This document shows positions 11,141-19,980 of a stretch of 64,000 bases of DNA, in pieces. Below the pieces are notes generated by a model. The model made no database searches, was not told where the DNA came from, and worked only from the letters and a program-made list of their open reading frames with translations. Position numbers and translations under genes: made by a program. Positions within the stretch are counted from its first letter, which is position 1. Each line of letters starts with the position of its first letter. Source of the stretch: RPQJ01 sp963754125 (GTDB lineage Bacteria; Pseudomonadota; Gammaproteobacteria; Steroidobacterales; Steroidobacteraceae); NCBI GenBank assembly GCA_963754125.1, contig CAVWEX010000007.1, positions 372,001 through 436,000 on the forward strand, given 5' to 3'.

Positions 11141-11506
11141 TCAGCGCCGGCCGTCGTCGACGACGCGACCGGTCTGGGGGTCGATGCGGATCACGGGCAG
11201 GCCGGCGGCCTTCCACGCCTGGAGGCCGCCCGCGAGGTGCGTGAGGTGACCGTGGCCCGCGGCCTGCAGCTTGTGCGCCGCAGTCAGCGAGCGCTTGCCG
11301 GAGCCGCAGTGCAGGACCAGCTTGCGTCCCTCGGTCGGCAATGCTCCGGCGTCGAAAGTCGAGAGCGGGTAGAGCAGCGCGCCGTGGATGCGCTCGAAGG
11401 CGTACTCGTTGGGCTCGCGGACGTCCACGAGCAGGATCTCGCCGTTCGCGAGCCAGGCGTGCACCTGCTCGGGGGTGGCGTCGGTGACATGGGTGTCGTG
11501 ATGCAT
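11141..11506 (-). CDS. Single-domain rhodanese (sulfurtransferase)
   Basis: Rhodanese of 121 residues carrying sulfane sulfur on an active-site cysteine. The domain fills the protein: VHAWLANGEILLVDVREPNE, then the active loop LHCGSGKRS with the cysteine at residue 67, then LAGGLQAWKAAGLPV. There is no signal peptide, so it acts in the cytoplasm. It is the second gene of the operon running from the metallo-beta-lactamase gene to TolC, and is intact. In related loci a rhodanese passes persulfide sulfur between the flavoprotein product and a persulfide dioxygenase, which is the likely role here. Confidence 0.9.
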   Translation of the reverse strand: MHHDTHVTDATPEQVHAWLANGEILLVDVREPNEYAFERIHGALLYPLSTFDAGALPTEGRKLVLHCGSGKRSLTAAHKLQAAGHGHLTHLAGGLQAWKAAGLPVIRIDPQTGRVVDDGRR

Positions 11507-11542
11507 GGGAGTGGATCCGTGATCAGGGGTTGAAGAGCGTGT

Positions 11543-12417
<875 letters not shown>

Positions 12418-12446
12418 GGCGGCTTCCGGGGGCACGAGGAGCGGGC

Positions 12447-12475
12447 AGAGTATTAGTGATTGCTAAATTAGTCAA
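12447..12475 (-). promoter_or_regulatory. Promoter of the metallo-beta-lactamase-to-TolC operon
   Basis: On the minus strand a -35 TTGACT (12475-12470) and a -10 TACTCT (12452-12447) are separated by exactly 17 bp. The spacer is the palindromic operator. Transcription would start near 12440, about 23 bases before the ATG at 12417. Confidence 0.65.
12453..12471. promoter_or_regulatory. BigR-like operator shared by the divergent arms
   Basis: TTAGTGATTGCTAA (12453-12466) has perfect TTAG/CTAA arms six bases apart. It overlaps a second palindrome CTAAATTAG (12463-12471), giving three half-sites in a row. This AT-rich island stands out from its GC-rich surroundings and resembles the AT-rich dyads bound by BigR-type repressors. 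It fills the spacer of the leftward promoter and covers the -35 of the rightward one. Confidence 0.7.
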
Positions 12476-12489
12476 TGATGAAATAAGAT
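12460..12489 (+). promoter_or_regulatory. Promoter of the ArsR-TauE arm
   Basis: A -35 TTGCTA (12460-12465) and a -10 TAAGAT (12484-12489) are 18 bp apart, ahead of the repressor start at 12518. The -35 lies within the operator, so the repressor would control its own synthesis. Confidence 0.5.
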
Positions 12490-12517
12490 TCGCGGGTGCC
12501 GAGGAGAACTGCTGCGA

Positions 12518-12910
12518 ATGACGCCCGCCCCCTGCCAACCCGACCCGCCGAACGCCCCCGTGCCGGGCCCTGAGCACGTGCAGGCGCACGCCGCGGACGC
12601 CGCGCTGCTCCTGAAGGCGCTCGGCAACGAACAGCGGCTGCTCATCCTCTGCCACCTGCTCGACGGGTCGCTGTCGGTGGGCGAGCTCAACCAGCGGCTG
12701 GACTTGAGCCAGTCGGCGCTGTCGCAGCACCTCGCCTTGCTTCGGGAACTCGATCTGGTGGCCACGCGCCGCGAGGCGCAGACCATCTACTACTCGCTGC
12801 CGGACGGGCCGGTGATCCGCGTCATGGAGCTGCTCCAGGACATCTACTGCCCGCGCCAGCCTGCGGCGGGCGAGCCCGATGCGCCGCACGGCGCACTGTG
12901 CGCCGACTGA
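12518..12910 (+). CDS. bigR: ArsR-family sulfide/persulfide-responsive repressor (BigR/SqrR type)
   Basis: Winged-helix ArsR repressor of 130 residues. The recognition region is LSQSALSQHLALLRELDLVA, with the wing REAQTIYYSL. Two cysteines, C45 (LLILCHLL) and C111 (QDIYCPRQ), are 66 residues apart. This matches the spacing and context of the pair that forms an intramolecular polysulfide bridge in SqrR (C41/C107) and BigR (C42/C108). A metal-type ELCVCD motif is missing, so arsenic or metal sensing is unlikely. The gene is divergent from the dioxygenase operon, with the operator between, and it overlaps the TauE gene. It should release both promoters when sulfide or persulfide accumulates. The symbol is by analogy. 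Confidence 0.88.
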   Translation: MTPAPCQPDPPNAPVPGPEHVQAHAADAALLLKALGNEQRLLILCHLLDGSLSVGELNQRLDLSQSALSQHLALLRELDLVATRREAQTIYYSLPDGPVIRVMELLQDIYCPRQPAAGEPDAPHGALCAD

Positions 12911-13689
12911 CCCGGCGACCCGCCTCCGTGCTGCTGACCTTCCTCGGCGCGCTCGCCATCGGGCTCAGCCTCGGCCTGCTCGGGTCGGGCGGCTCGATCC
13001 TCACGGTGCCCGTGCTGCACTACCTCGTCGGCCAGCCCGAGAAGCTCGCCATCGGCGGCTCCCTGCTGGTCGTGGGCCTGATCGCCGCGGCCGCCACCCT
13101 GCCCTACGCCCGCAGCCGCCAGGTGGACTGGCGCAACGTGCTGTGGTTCGGCGTGCCCGGCATGGCCGGCGCCTGGGCCGGCGCCACGCTCGCGCACTGG
13201 GTGCCCGGTGTCGTGCAGATGGCGCTGTTCGCCGGCGTGATGCTGCTGGCCGCGTGGCGGATGCTGCGCGGCGGGGTCGTGGAGCGCCCCGATCACGCGC
13301 CGAGGCGTCTCGCAGTCGTCGCGGGCGGCGTGGGCGTCGGCGCGCTCAGCGGACTCGTCGGCGTCGGCGGCGGATTCCTGATCGTGCCGGCGCTGGTGCT
13401 GCTCGCGGGCGTGCCGATGGCGAGCGCCGTGGGCACGAGCCTCGCGGTCATCTCGCTCAACGCCTTCACGGGGTTCGCCCGCTACCAGGACGTGCTGGCG
13501 GGCCAGAACCTGGCACTCGACTGGCCGTTGCTGCTGGCCGTGGCGGGCGTCGGCATCGTCGGAAGTTACGCCGGCAACCGCCTCGGACGCCGCCTGCCAC
13601 AGGCGATGCTGCGGCGCCTGTTCGGCGCGTTCCTCGTCCTGATGGGGATCTTCATCGCCGTGGACGTGGGCCCACGGCTGCTCGGCTGA
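12898..13689 (+). CDS. TauE/SafE-family permease
   Basis: Polytopic inner-membrane protein of 263 residues with about eight hydrophobic segments in two related halves. Each half opens with a glycine-rich motif: SLGLLGSGGSILTVPVL near residue 22 and GALSGLVGVGGGFLIVPAL near residue 145. That is the usual TauE/SafE duplication. The GTG start at 12898 overlaps the end of the repressor gene by 13 bases, so the two are translated together. In BigR-type operons this permease is thought to export sulfite or related sulfur anions made by the persulfide dioxygenase. The same role fits here. Confidence 0.88.
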   Translation: MRRLTRRPASVLLTFLGALAIGLSLGLLGSGGSILTVPVLHYLVGQPEKLAIGGSLLVVGLIAAAATLPYARSRQVDWRNVLWFGVPGMAGAWAGATLAHWVPGVVQMALFAGVMLLAAWRMLRGGVVERPDHAPRRLAVVAGGVGVGALSGLVGVGGGFLIVPALVLLAGVPMASAVGTSLAVISLNAFTGFARYQDVLAGQNLALDWPLLLAVAGVGIVGSYAGNRLGRRLPQAMLRRLFGAFLVLMGIFIAVDVGPRLLG

Positions 13690-13695
13690 GCGTCG

Positions 13696-13944
13696 CTACG
13701 AACCCCCGCCTTCCAGCGCAGCGAGCCGCTTCTCGAGCGCCGCGAGCTTCGCCCGGGTTCGCTTCAGCACCGCGGCCTGCACGTCGAACTCCTCGCGCGT
13801 GACGAGGTCGAGACGGCTGAGCTGCGACTGCAGCACGCCCTTGAAGTTCTGCTCGAGGTCGCGCCGCAGCGCGGACACGCTCTCGGGCACGGCACCGGCG
13901 AGGCGCTGGGCGAGGTCGTCGATGAGTCGGGGGTCGAAGGCCAT
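13696..13944 (-). CDS. ubiK: UbiK-type ubiquinone biosynthesis accessory factor (BMFP family)
   Basis: Small protein of 82 residues. Residues 1-45 form an amphipathic helix (MAFDPRLIDDLAQRLAGAVP). A C-terminal coiled coil starts near residue 50 (REEFDVQAAVLKRTRAKLAA) and ends ALEKRLAALEGGGS. This is the YqiC/UbiK layout. UbiK forms a complex with UbiJ and helps the ubiquinone assembly metabolon; ubiJ is also in this window. It converges with the TauE gene 6 bases away. A possible leftward -10 TACACT lies in the palindrome ACACTAGTGT at 13973-13982. Confidence 0.88.
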   Translation of the reverse strand: MAFDPRLIDDLAQRLAGAVPESVSALRRDLEQNFKGVLQSQLSRLDLVTREEFDVQAAVLKRTRAKLAALEKRLAALEGGGS

Positions 13945-14114
13945 GGGACGGGTCGCCGCGGGTGATGGAGGCACACTAGTGTAAGGGGCACGCGCCGGCG
14001 GCGCGCTCTGCCGTGAGGCGCGCCGCGAGCCGGGCCGCTCCAACTTGGTGCGGCCGGGGTCCGAATCACGCCGGATCGCGGTGGGACGGGCCCGCACCGC
14101 CGCGCTGCCGGCGC

Positions 14115-14130
14115 TGGCACGGTTCCTGCA
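14115..14130 (+). promoter_or_regulatory. Sigma-54 promoter of glnK-amtB
   Basis: TGGCACGGTTCCTGCA matches the -24/-12 consensus TGGCAC-N5-TTGC except for one base. The GG (14116-14117) and GC (14128-14129) are 12 bases apart, as required. Transcription would start near 14141, 36 bases before the glnK ATG. Nitrogen-regulated glnK-amtB operons are classic sigma-54/NtrC targets. Confidence 0.75.
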
Positions 14131-14176
14131 TCGAGGGTTCGCGAGCCATTCGCACGCCCCCGCAGGAGACCGCCCG

Positions 14177-14515
14177 ATGAAGCTGATCACCGCCATCATC
14201 AAGCCGTTCAAGGTCGATGACGTGCGGCAGGCCATCGCCGACATCGGCGTGCAGGGCGTCACCGTGACCGAGGTGCAGGGCTTCGGCCGGCAGCGCGGCC
14301 ACACCGAGATCTATCGCGGCGCGGAGTACCGCGTGGACTTCCTCCCCAAGACCAAGGTCGAGATCGCGGTGGACGACACCGTGGTCGAGCAGGTGATCGA
14401 GGCGATCACCAACGTCGCACGCACCGGAAAGATCGGTGACGGCAAGATCTTCGTCACCCAGCTTCAGCAAGCGGTGCGGATCCGCACCGGCGAGGTCGGC
14501 GGCGAGGCCCTGTAG
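14177..14515 (+). CDS. glnK: P-II nitrogen regulatory protein
   Basis: Signal protein of 112 residues that reports nitrogen and energy status and blocks the ammonium channel when nitrogen is plentiful. It starts MKLITAIIKPFKVDDVRQAI. The T-loop GRQRGHTEIYRGAEYRVDF carries the tyrosine that GlnD uridylylates. RTGKIGDGKIFV is the nucleotide-binding C-loop region. The ATG at 14177 follows an AGGAGA ribosome site. Pairing with amtB immediately downstream and a sigma-54 promoter upstream argue for the GlnK role over GlnB. Confidence 0.93.
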   Translation: MKLITAIIKPFKVDDVRQAIADIGVQGVTVTEVQGFGRQRGHTEIYRGAEYRVDFLPKTKVEIAVDDTVVEQVIEAITNVARTGKIGDGKIFVTQLQQAVRIRTGEVGGEAL

Positions 14516-14566
14516 GCCCGCGGCCGCATGAAATCCCGTTTTCCCGAGCGCACCAGGAGAGACACC

Positions 14567-15973
14567 GTGACCCTTTCGAGATTCCTGAGCCCCACCGGCA
14601 GCCTGCGCTACGCGCTGGCGCTGCTACCACTGCTCGCCCCCGTGCTGGGGTATGCGCAGGACGCCCCCGTGCCCGACAAGGGCGACACGGCATGGATGCT
14701 CACGGCGACCGTGCTCGTGATCCTGATGACGATCCCGGGCCTCGCGCTGTTCTACGGCGGCATGGCACGCACGAAGAACGTGCTCTCGCTGCTCATGCAG
14801 GTGTTCATGATCTTCAGCATGATCGCGCTGCTGTGGGCCATCTACGGCTACAGCCTCGCATTCACGTCCGGCAACGCGTTCATCGGCGGGTTCGACCGGC
14901 TCTTCATGCGGGGCCTGGCGACGGACTCGCTCGCCGCGACGTTCAGCAAGGGCGTCTACATTCCCGAGTACGTGTTCTTCATCTTCCAGCTGACCTTCGC
15001 GGCCATCACGCCCGCGCTGATCGTCGGTGCGTTCGCCGAGCGGATCAAGTTCGGCGCCGTGCTGCTGTTCACGGTGCTCTGGTTCACGTTCTCCTACCTG
15101 CCGATCGCGCACATGGTGTGGTTCTGGGCCGGCCCGGACGCCTACACCGACGCGGACGCCGCGGCGGCCGCGACCGCCGGCGCAGGGTTCCTGTTCCAGA
15201 AGGGCGCGCTCGACTTCGCGGGTGGCACCGTCGTGCACATCAACGCGGGCATCGCCGGCCTGGTGGGCGCGATCATGATCGGCAAGCGCATCGGCTATCG
15301 CACCACGGCCATGGCGCCGCACAACCTGCCGCTGGTGATGATCGGCGCCTCGCTGCTGTGGGTCGGCTGGTTCGGTTTCAACGTGGGCTCGGGCCTCGAG
15401 GCGAATGGCTTCGCCGGCATGGTGTTCGCCAACACCATCCTCGCGACCGCGGCCGCGGCGCTCGCCTGGTCGTTCGCGGAGTGGATCCACCGCGGCACGC
15501 CCACCATGCTGGGTGCGGCCTCCGGCGCCGTCGCGGGCCTCGTGGCGATCACGCCGGCCTGCGGCTGGGTCGGCCCGATGGGCGCGATCGCGATCGGCCT
15601 CATCGCCGGCCTCGTGTGCCTGTGGGCGGTGGCCGGGCTCAAGTCGAAGCTGGGCTACGACGACTCCCTCGACGTGTTCGGCGTGCACTGCGTGGGCGGC
15701 ATCATCGGCGCGCTGCTCACGGCGGTGTTCTGCTCGCCGTCGCTCGGCGGCACCGGCGTGTTCGACTACGTCGCCAACGCTGTCGGCGAGTACTCGATGG
15801 CCACCCAGTTCAAGTCGCAGTTGTGGGGCGTGGTGGTGAGCCTGGTGTGGTCGGGCGTCGTCGCCGCGATCGCGTTCAAGGTCGTTGACCTCGTGATCGG
15901 CCTGCGGGTCACCGAGGAGCAGGAACGCGAAGGCCTCGACACCGCCTCGCACGGCGAACGCGCGTACAACTGA
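14567..15973 (+). CDS. amtB: Ammonium transporter
   Basis: Inner-membrane ammonium channel of the Amt family. A signal-like N-terminus (LRYALALLPLLAPVLGYAQ) is followed by the eleven-helix core. Signatures include TIPGLALFYGGMARTKNVLS, FQLTFAAITPALIVGAFAER, FAGGTVVHINAGIAGLVGA (pore histidine) and DSLDVFGVHCVGGIIGALL (second pore histidine). GTG at 14567 is favoured because AGGAGA (14555-14560) stands six bases ahead; an in-frame ATG at 14528 would add 13 residues. The C-terminal cytoplasmic tail that binds GlnK is present. Cotranscribed with glnK. Confidence 0.93.
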   Translation: MTLSRFLSPTGSLRYALALLPLLAPVLGYAQDAPVPDKGDTAWMLTATVLVILMTIPGLALFYGGMARTKNVLSLLMQVFMIFSMIALLWAIYGYSLAFTSGNAFIGGFDRLFMRGLATDSLAATFSKGVYIPEYVFFIFQLTFAAITPALIVGAFAERIKFGAVLLFTVLWFTFSYLPIAHMVWFWAGPDAYTDADAAAAATAGAGFLFQKGALDFAGGTVVHINAGIAGLVGAIMIGKRIGYRTTAMAPHNLPLVMIGASLLWVGWFGFNVGSGLEANGFAGMVFANTILATAAAALAWSFAEWIHRGTPTMLGAASGAVAGLVAITPACGWVGPMGAIAIGLIAGLVCLWAVAGLKSKLGYDDSLDVFGVHCVGGIIGALLTAVFCSPSLGGTGVFDYVANAVGEYSMATQFKSQLWGVVVSLVWSGVVAAIAFKVVDLVIGLRVTEEQEREGLDTASHGERAYN

Positions 15974-16026
15974 CCGAGTCTGTGGAAGGCGACCGGTTCC
16001 TGGTTCGGTCGCTTTCTCCCCCGCTT

Positions 16027-16052
16027 GCGGACGCTTCGGCGTCCGCTTTTTT
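16027..16052 (+). terminator. Rho-independent terminator of glnK-amtB
   Basis: GCGGACGC (16027-16034), a TTCG tetraloop, GCGTCCGC (16039-16046), then six Ts. A weaker hairpin GCGACC/GGTCGC at 15989-16012 comes just before it. Confidence 0.92.
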
Positions 16053-16348
16053 GGAAGGCGGGGGCTCGGCGGCATCAGGGCCGCGAACCTTCGGTACCCA
16101 GCCTGCAAGTGAATCCGCCGATCCTCAGGCTTCGCTGCAACGACGGCGAGCAGGCTCCCGAAGTCGATCCCGTGGCCCGTCCGCGTGGCCCTCGCGGATC
16201 GCCGGGCGCCTCGCCCGGGAGGAACAAACGTTCGACTGCCTCACGGAATCGAAGGCCGGGAGGAGCCGCGGCGGGCACGATCGGGCACGCCGACCGGCTC
16301 GCGGAGTACGATTGGGGCCCTCCGTCGGCGCCACTGGAGACCGAGCGC
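16053..16348. other. Intergenic stretch, nothing recognised
   Basis: Between the amtB terminator and the DUF4124 gene I see no credible gene, repeat or RNA. The start of the next gene is preceded by a GGAG ribosome site near 16336. Confidence 0.5.
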
Positions 16349-16807
16349 ATGAAGCCCCTGTCGATGATCCTGGCCGGACTGATGCTGGCAGGTGCCGCCT
16401 GGGGTGGCGACGTCTACGTCGTCACCGATTCCAACGGCAACCGCGTGTACACCGACCGGCCGCAGTCTCTGCCGGCCGAGCGACTCAACGTGCGCAGCAA
16501 CGAGACCGATCCGGCCGCGGTGCGTGAGCGCTATGACGCACAGATGAAGAGTTACGCCGGCGACGACTCGAAAGGCGAACAGCCGCCGGAAGCGGCGGCG
16601 GAACTCGCCAAGGCCGACGCGTTGTCGGCCGAGGACCGCGCGAAGCGCTGCGTGGACGCCCGTCAGCGCTACCAGGGCTACATGGAAGCCATGCGCCTCT
16701 ACGAAACGGAGTCGGACGGGCAGCGGCGCTATCTGGATTCCACGGAACTCGACGCCGCGCGCGCCAATGCCAAGAAGACCATGGACGAGTTCTGCAGCGC
16801 GCAATGA
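16349..16807 (+). CDS. DUF4124 domain exported protein
   Basis: Protein of 152 residues with a signal peptide (MKPLSMILAGLMLAGAAWG). After it comes the short DUF4124 motif DVYVVTDSNGNRVYTDRPQ, a common periplasmic module of unknown function in gammaproteobacteria. The rest is charged and helical, with a cysteine pair (KRCVDARQRYQGY and DEFCSAQ) that could form a disulfide. It ends 12 bases before the next gene. No specific function can be assigned. Confidence 0.8.
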   Translation: MKPLSMILAGLMLAGAAWGGDVYVVTDSNGNRVYTDRPQSLPAERLNVRSNETDPAAVRERYDAQMKSYAGDDSKGEQPPEAAAELAKADALSAEDRAKRCVDARQRYQGYMEAMRLYETESDGQRRYLDSTELDAARANAKKTMDEFCSAQ

Positions 16808-16819
16808 ACGGAGCCTGAG

Positions 16820-17726
16820 GTGACCCACGCCGTCGGCTTCGTCGGGCTCGGCGCCATGGGGCGCGGCATGGCCCGCAACCTGCACCGCGCCGGCCTGCTC
16901 CGAGCCGTCTGGAACCGTACGGCGGCGACCACGGCCGAGTTGGCGACCGAACTCGGCGTCCATGCCGCCCCGAGTCCCGCGGATCTCGCCGCCCGCTGCG
17001 ACGTGGTGGTCCTGTGCGTGTCGGCCGACGCCGACGTACTCGAGGTCGTGCACGCGCTCGCCCCCGGCCTGCGCCCGGGCTCGATCGTGGTGGACTGCTC
17101 CACCGTTTCCGCCGACACCGCACGCGAGGCGGCGCGTCGCCTCGCGGCCGGAGGGATCGAGTTTCTCGACGCGCCCGTGAGCGGCGGCGTCGAAGGCGCG
17201 CGCGACGGCAAGCTCGCGATCATGGTCGGCGGATCCGCCGACGCGCTCGAGCGCGCCCGGCCGGTGCTCGCCGCCATGGGCCGCGCGGTCACGCACTTCG
17301 GGCCGAGCGGCGCGGGCCAGGCCGCCAAGGCCACCAACCAGATCATGTGCGCCGGCATCATCCAGGCGGTGGCCGAGGCGATGGCCTTCGCCAAGGCCGA
17401 GGGTCTGCCGCTCGACCGGTTGATCGAGACCCTCGGCCAGGGCGCCGGCTCGAGCTGGTACTTCGTGCACCGCGCGCCGAACATGGTGCGCGACGTCCTA
17501 TCCGCCGGGCTTTCGCGTCCGCCTGCACGAGAAGGACCTGCAGATCTGCCGCGAGATGGCGGCGCGCCACGGCGTACAGTTGCCCGTCATCGAGATGACG
17601 CTGCTGCACTACCGGCGGCTCATCGAGCAGGGCCACGGCGACGAGGACATCTCGACGATCTTCCGCCTCAAGGAAGCGCTGTTCTCTGCCGCGCGCGCTC
17701 AGCCGCAGGATCCGCCGCCGGGATGA
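16820..17726 (+). CDS. 3-hydroxyisobutyrate dehydrogenase-family oxidoreductase (one frameshift)
   Basis: NAD(P)-dependent beta-hydroxyacid dehydrogenase of about 302 residues. The Rossmann motif is FVGLGAMGRGMARNLHRAGL. The substrate motif DAPVSGGVEGARDGKLAIMV lies near residues 118-137, and the catalytic-lysine helix is AGQAAKATNQIMCAGI. The frame slips near 17503 (one extra base at GTCCTAT) and resumes with PPGFRVRLHEKDLQICREMA to the TGA at 17724-17726. Length leaves a remainder of one. The family includes MmsB, GarR and GlxR; which substrate applies here cannot be read. Confidence 0.82.
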
Positions 17727-17879
17727 CCCGGCGGGCCGCACGGCGGGCCGCTGCCGGCGATGGTGACAGCGCGGGGCGCGGCAGCAGAGAATGACGACCG
17801 CCCGGGCCGCACCCGTTGGGCACCCCTTCTGAGTTCAACCGCCGGCGGCCGGGGCCGCTGGCCGAGAGGAGCCCGTTGA

Positions 17880-19015
17880 GTGAGCAGGCCGCAGGATGAG
17901 TCGGGCGAATCGACGGTGACGCTGCCGCAGCCGGGCGTCCCCGCCGAGCGGTCTCTCTACGTTCGCCTCGGCGGGCTGCTCCTCGCCGCCGCCCTCGGTT
18001 ACGTGGTGTGGCGCATCGTCACGCCCCTGTGGCAGCCGCTGGTCTGGGCACTGCTGCTCGGCGGACTGCTGGCGCCGCTGAACCTGCGCCTCACGCGGCG
18101 TCTGGGCGGGCGCGCGCAGCTCGCCAGCTCGATCACGACGCTGCTCGACCGTCCTGCTGTTCATCGTGCCGGTCGCGATCACGGCGGGCGCCGTCGGCGT
18201 CCAGGCGACGCAATTGCTGCGCCGGCTCGAGGGAAAGGTGCCGGGTCGCATCGAGGGCTCCGCGATCGACGTATCGCAGCTGCCGATGGTCGGCGAGGCC
18301 ATGGCCTGGATCGACGCGAACACGAGCCTGTCGATCGCCGCAGCTGGAGGGATGGCTGGCCGAGGCACTGCGCCGCGTGCTGGAACTGATCATGTCTTCG
18401 GGCGGCATGATGTTGATGGGCGCACTCGGCACCACGGTGAGCTTCGCCTTGATGCTCTTCGTGCTGTTCTTCGTGCTGCGGGACGGACCGACGCTGGCGC
18501 AGCAGGTGGTGCGCCTCCTGCCGATCGAGGGCCGGCGGCGCACGCTGCTGCAGAAGCACCTTACGGACATGACCCGCGCGGTGTTTCTCGGCCTCGGCCT
18601 CACGGCCGTCGCGCAGGGGGTGCTGCTCGGCGTCGGGTTCTGGATCGCCGGGCTGCCCTCACCGCTGGTGTTCGGCGTGCTCGGCGTGATCCTCGCGCTC
18701 GTCCCGATGGTGGGACCGGCGCTGCTGTGGATCCCGGCGGCGATCTGGCTCGCCGCACGCGGCGACACCGGCTACGCGATCTTCCTCGCGCTGTGGGGTT
18801 CGGTCGTCGTGGGACTCGTGGACAACCTGCTGCGCCCGCTGCTCATCTCCGGGCGCGCCGAGGTGCCGACCCTCGCCGTGTTCATCGGCGTCATCGGCGG
18901 GCTCGCCGCGTTCGGCTTCATCGGCCTGTTCGTGGGCCCGATCGTGCTCGGCCTGCTGATGGCGCTGTTCCGCTTCGAGCTCGACCGGCGCAATGTCGAG
19001 GATGGCGCCGCCTGA
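17880..19015 (+). CDS. AI-2E family transporter (two frameshifts)
   Basis: Inner-membrane permease of the PerM/TqsA (AI-2E) family, about 378 residues. It has paired N-terminal helices (LGGLLLAAALGYVVWRIVTP), a soluble middle, and the conserved C-terminal helix block with GLPSPLVFGVLGVILALVPM, DNLLRPLLISGRAEVPTLAV and GLFVGPIVLGLLMALFRFEL. The breaks near 18147 (CTCGACC) and 18340 are each cured by removing one base, and the length remainder is two. The transported molecule is unknown. It ends 23 bases ahead of hemC, which may share its transcript. Confidence 0.82.
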
Positions 19016-19038
19016 GCACCCGCTGATTGGAGAACGAC

Positions 19039-19980
19039 TTGTCGAACCCGCTACGCATCGCCACCCGCCGCAGCCAGCTCGCCCTCTGGCAGGCCGAGCA
19101 CGTCGCCGCGCTGCTGAGAACGGCGCACCCGAACCTTCCGGTCGAACTCGTGCCGATGACCACGCAGGGTGACCGCGTGCAGGACCGTGCGCTCGCCGAG
19201 GTGGGTGGCAAGGGCCTGTTCGTGAAGGAACTCGAGGTGGCCATGCAGGAAGGCCGGGCCGACATCGCCGTGCACTCCATGAAGGACGTGCCGAGCGAGC
19301 TGCCGCCGGGCTTCCTTATCGCGGCCGTGCTGCCGCGCGCCAACCCGCTCGACGCCTTCCTGTCGCTGCGGCACGCCCGCTTCGAGGATCTGCCCGCCGG
19401 CGCGCGCGTCGGCACCTCGAGTCCGCGGCGCCAGGCCCAGCTGCGGCATGCCCGCCCCGACCTGCGGCTCGAGCTGCTGCGCGGCAACGTGGACACGCGC
19501 CTGCGCCGGCTCGAGGAAGGCGCGCTCGACGCGATCCTGCTCGCCTGCGCAGGCCTCGAGCGCCTCGGCCTCGGCGCGCGCATCACCCAGCAGCTCGACC
19601 TCGACCTGTCGCTGCCCGCGGTCGGCCAGGGCGTGATCGGCATCGAGTGCCGGGAGGACGACGATGCGAGCCGCTCGGCGCTCGCGGCGCTGCACCACGC
19701 GGAGTCCTTCGTGCGCCTGCGCGCCGAGCGCGCCTTCGCGCAGGGACTCGGCGGCAGCTGCCACTCGCCCATCGCCGCGCACGCGCTGCTCGCGGGCGAC
19801 GCGCTGGAGCTGCGCGGCTTCGTGGGCGCGCCCGACGGCGGCGAGGTGTACCGCGACACCGAACACGGCCGCGCGGCCGACGCCGAGTCGATGGGCCGAC
19901 GTCTCGCCGCGCGCATGCAGGCGGCCGGCGCGGGCGCGCTGCTCGAGCGCCTCGAGCGCGAGGCCGCGACGGTCTCGTGA
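19039..19980 (+). CDS. hemC: Porphobilinogen deaminase (hydroxymethylbilane synthase)
   Basis: Joins four porphobilinogen units into hydroxymethylbilane in haem synthesis, on a dipyrromethane cofactor. Family signatures are IATRRSQLALWQAEHVAALL, GGKGLFVKELEVAMQEGRAD, AVHSMKDVPSELPPGF and GTSSPRRQAQLRHARPDL. The cofactor-binding cysteine lies in LGGSCHSPIAAHA near residue 240. TTG at 19039 is preferred because GGAG stands seven bases before it; TTG at 19027 would add four residues. It overlaps hemD by four bases. Confidence 0.95.
   Translation: MSNPLRIATRRSQLALWQAEHVAALLRTAHPNLPVELVPMTTQGDRVQDRALAEVGGKGLFVKELEVAMQEGRADIAVHSMKDVPSELPPGFLIAAVLPRANPLDAFLSLRHARFEDLPAGARVGTSSPRRQAQLRHARPDLRLELLRGNVDTRLRRLEEGALDAILLACAGLERLGLGARITQQLDLDLSLPAVGQGVIGIECREDDDASRSALAALHHAESFVRLRAERAFAQGLGGSCHSPIAAHALLAGDALELRGFVGAPDGGEVYRDTEHGRAADAESMGRRLAARMQAAGAGALLERLEREAATVS

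Noticed and set aside
12518..12910. Arsenic or metal-sensing ArsR
   Set aside because: The metal-binding cysteine motif is absent and no arsenic genes are nearby; the cysteine spacing fits persulfide sensors.
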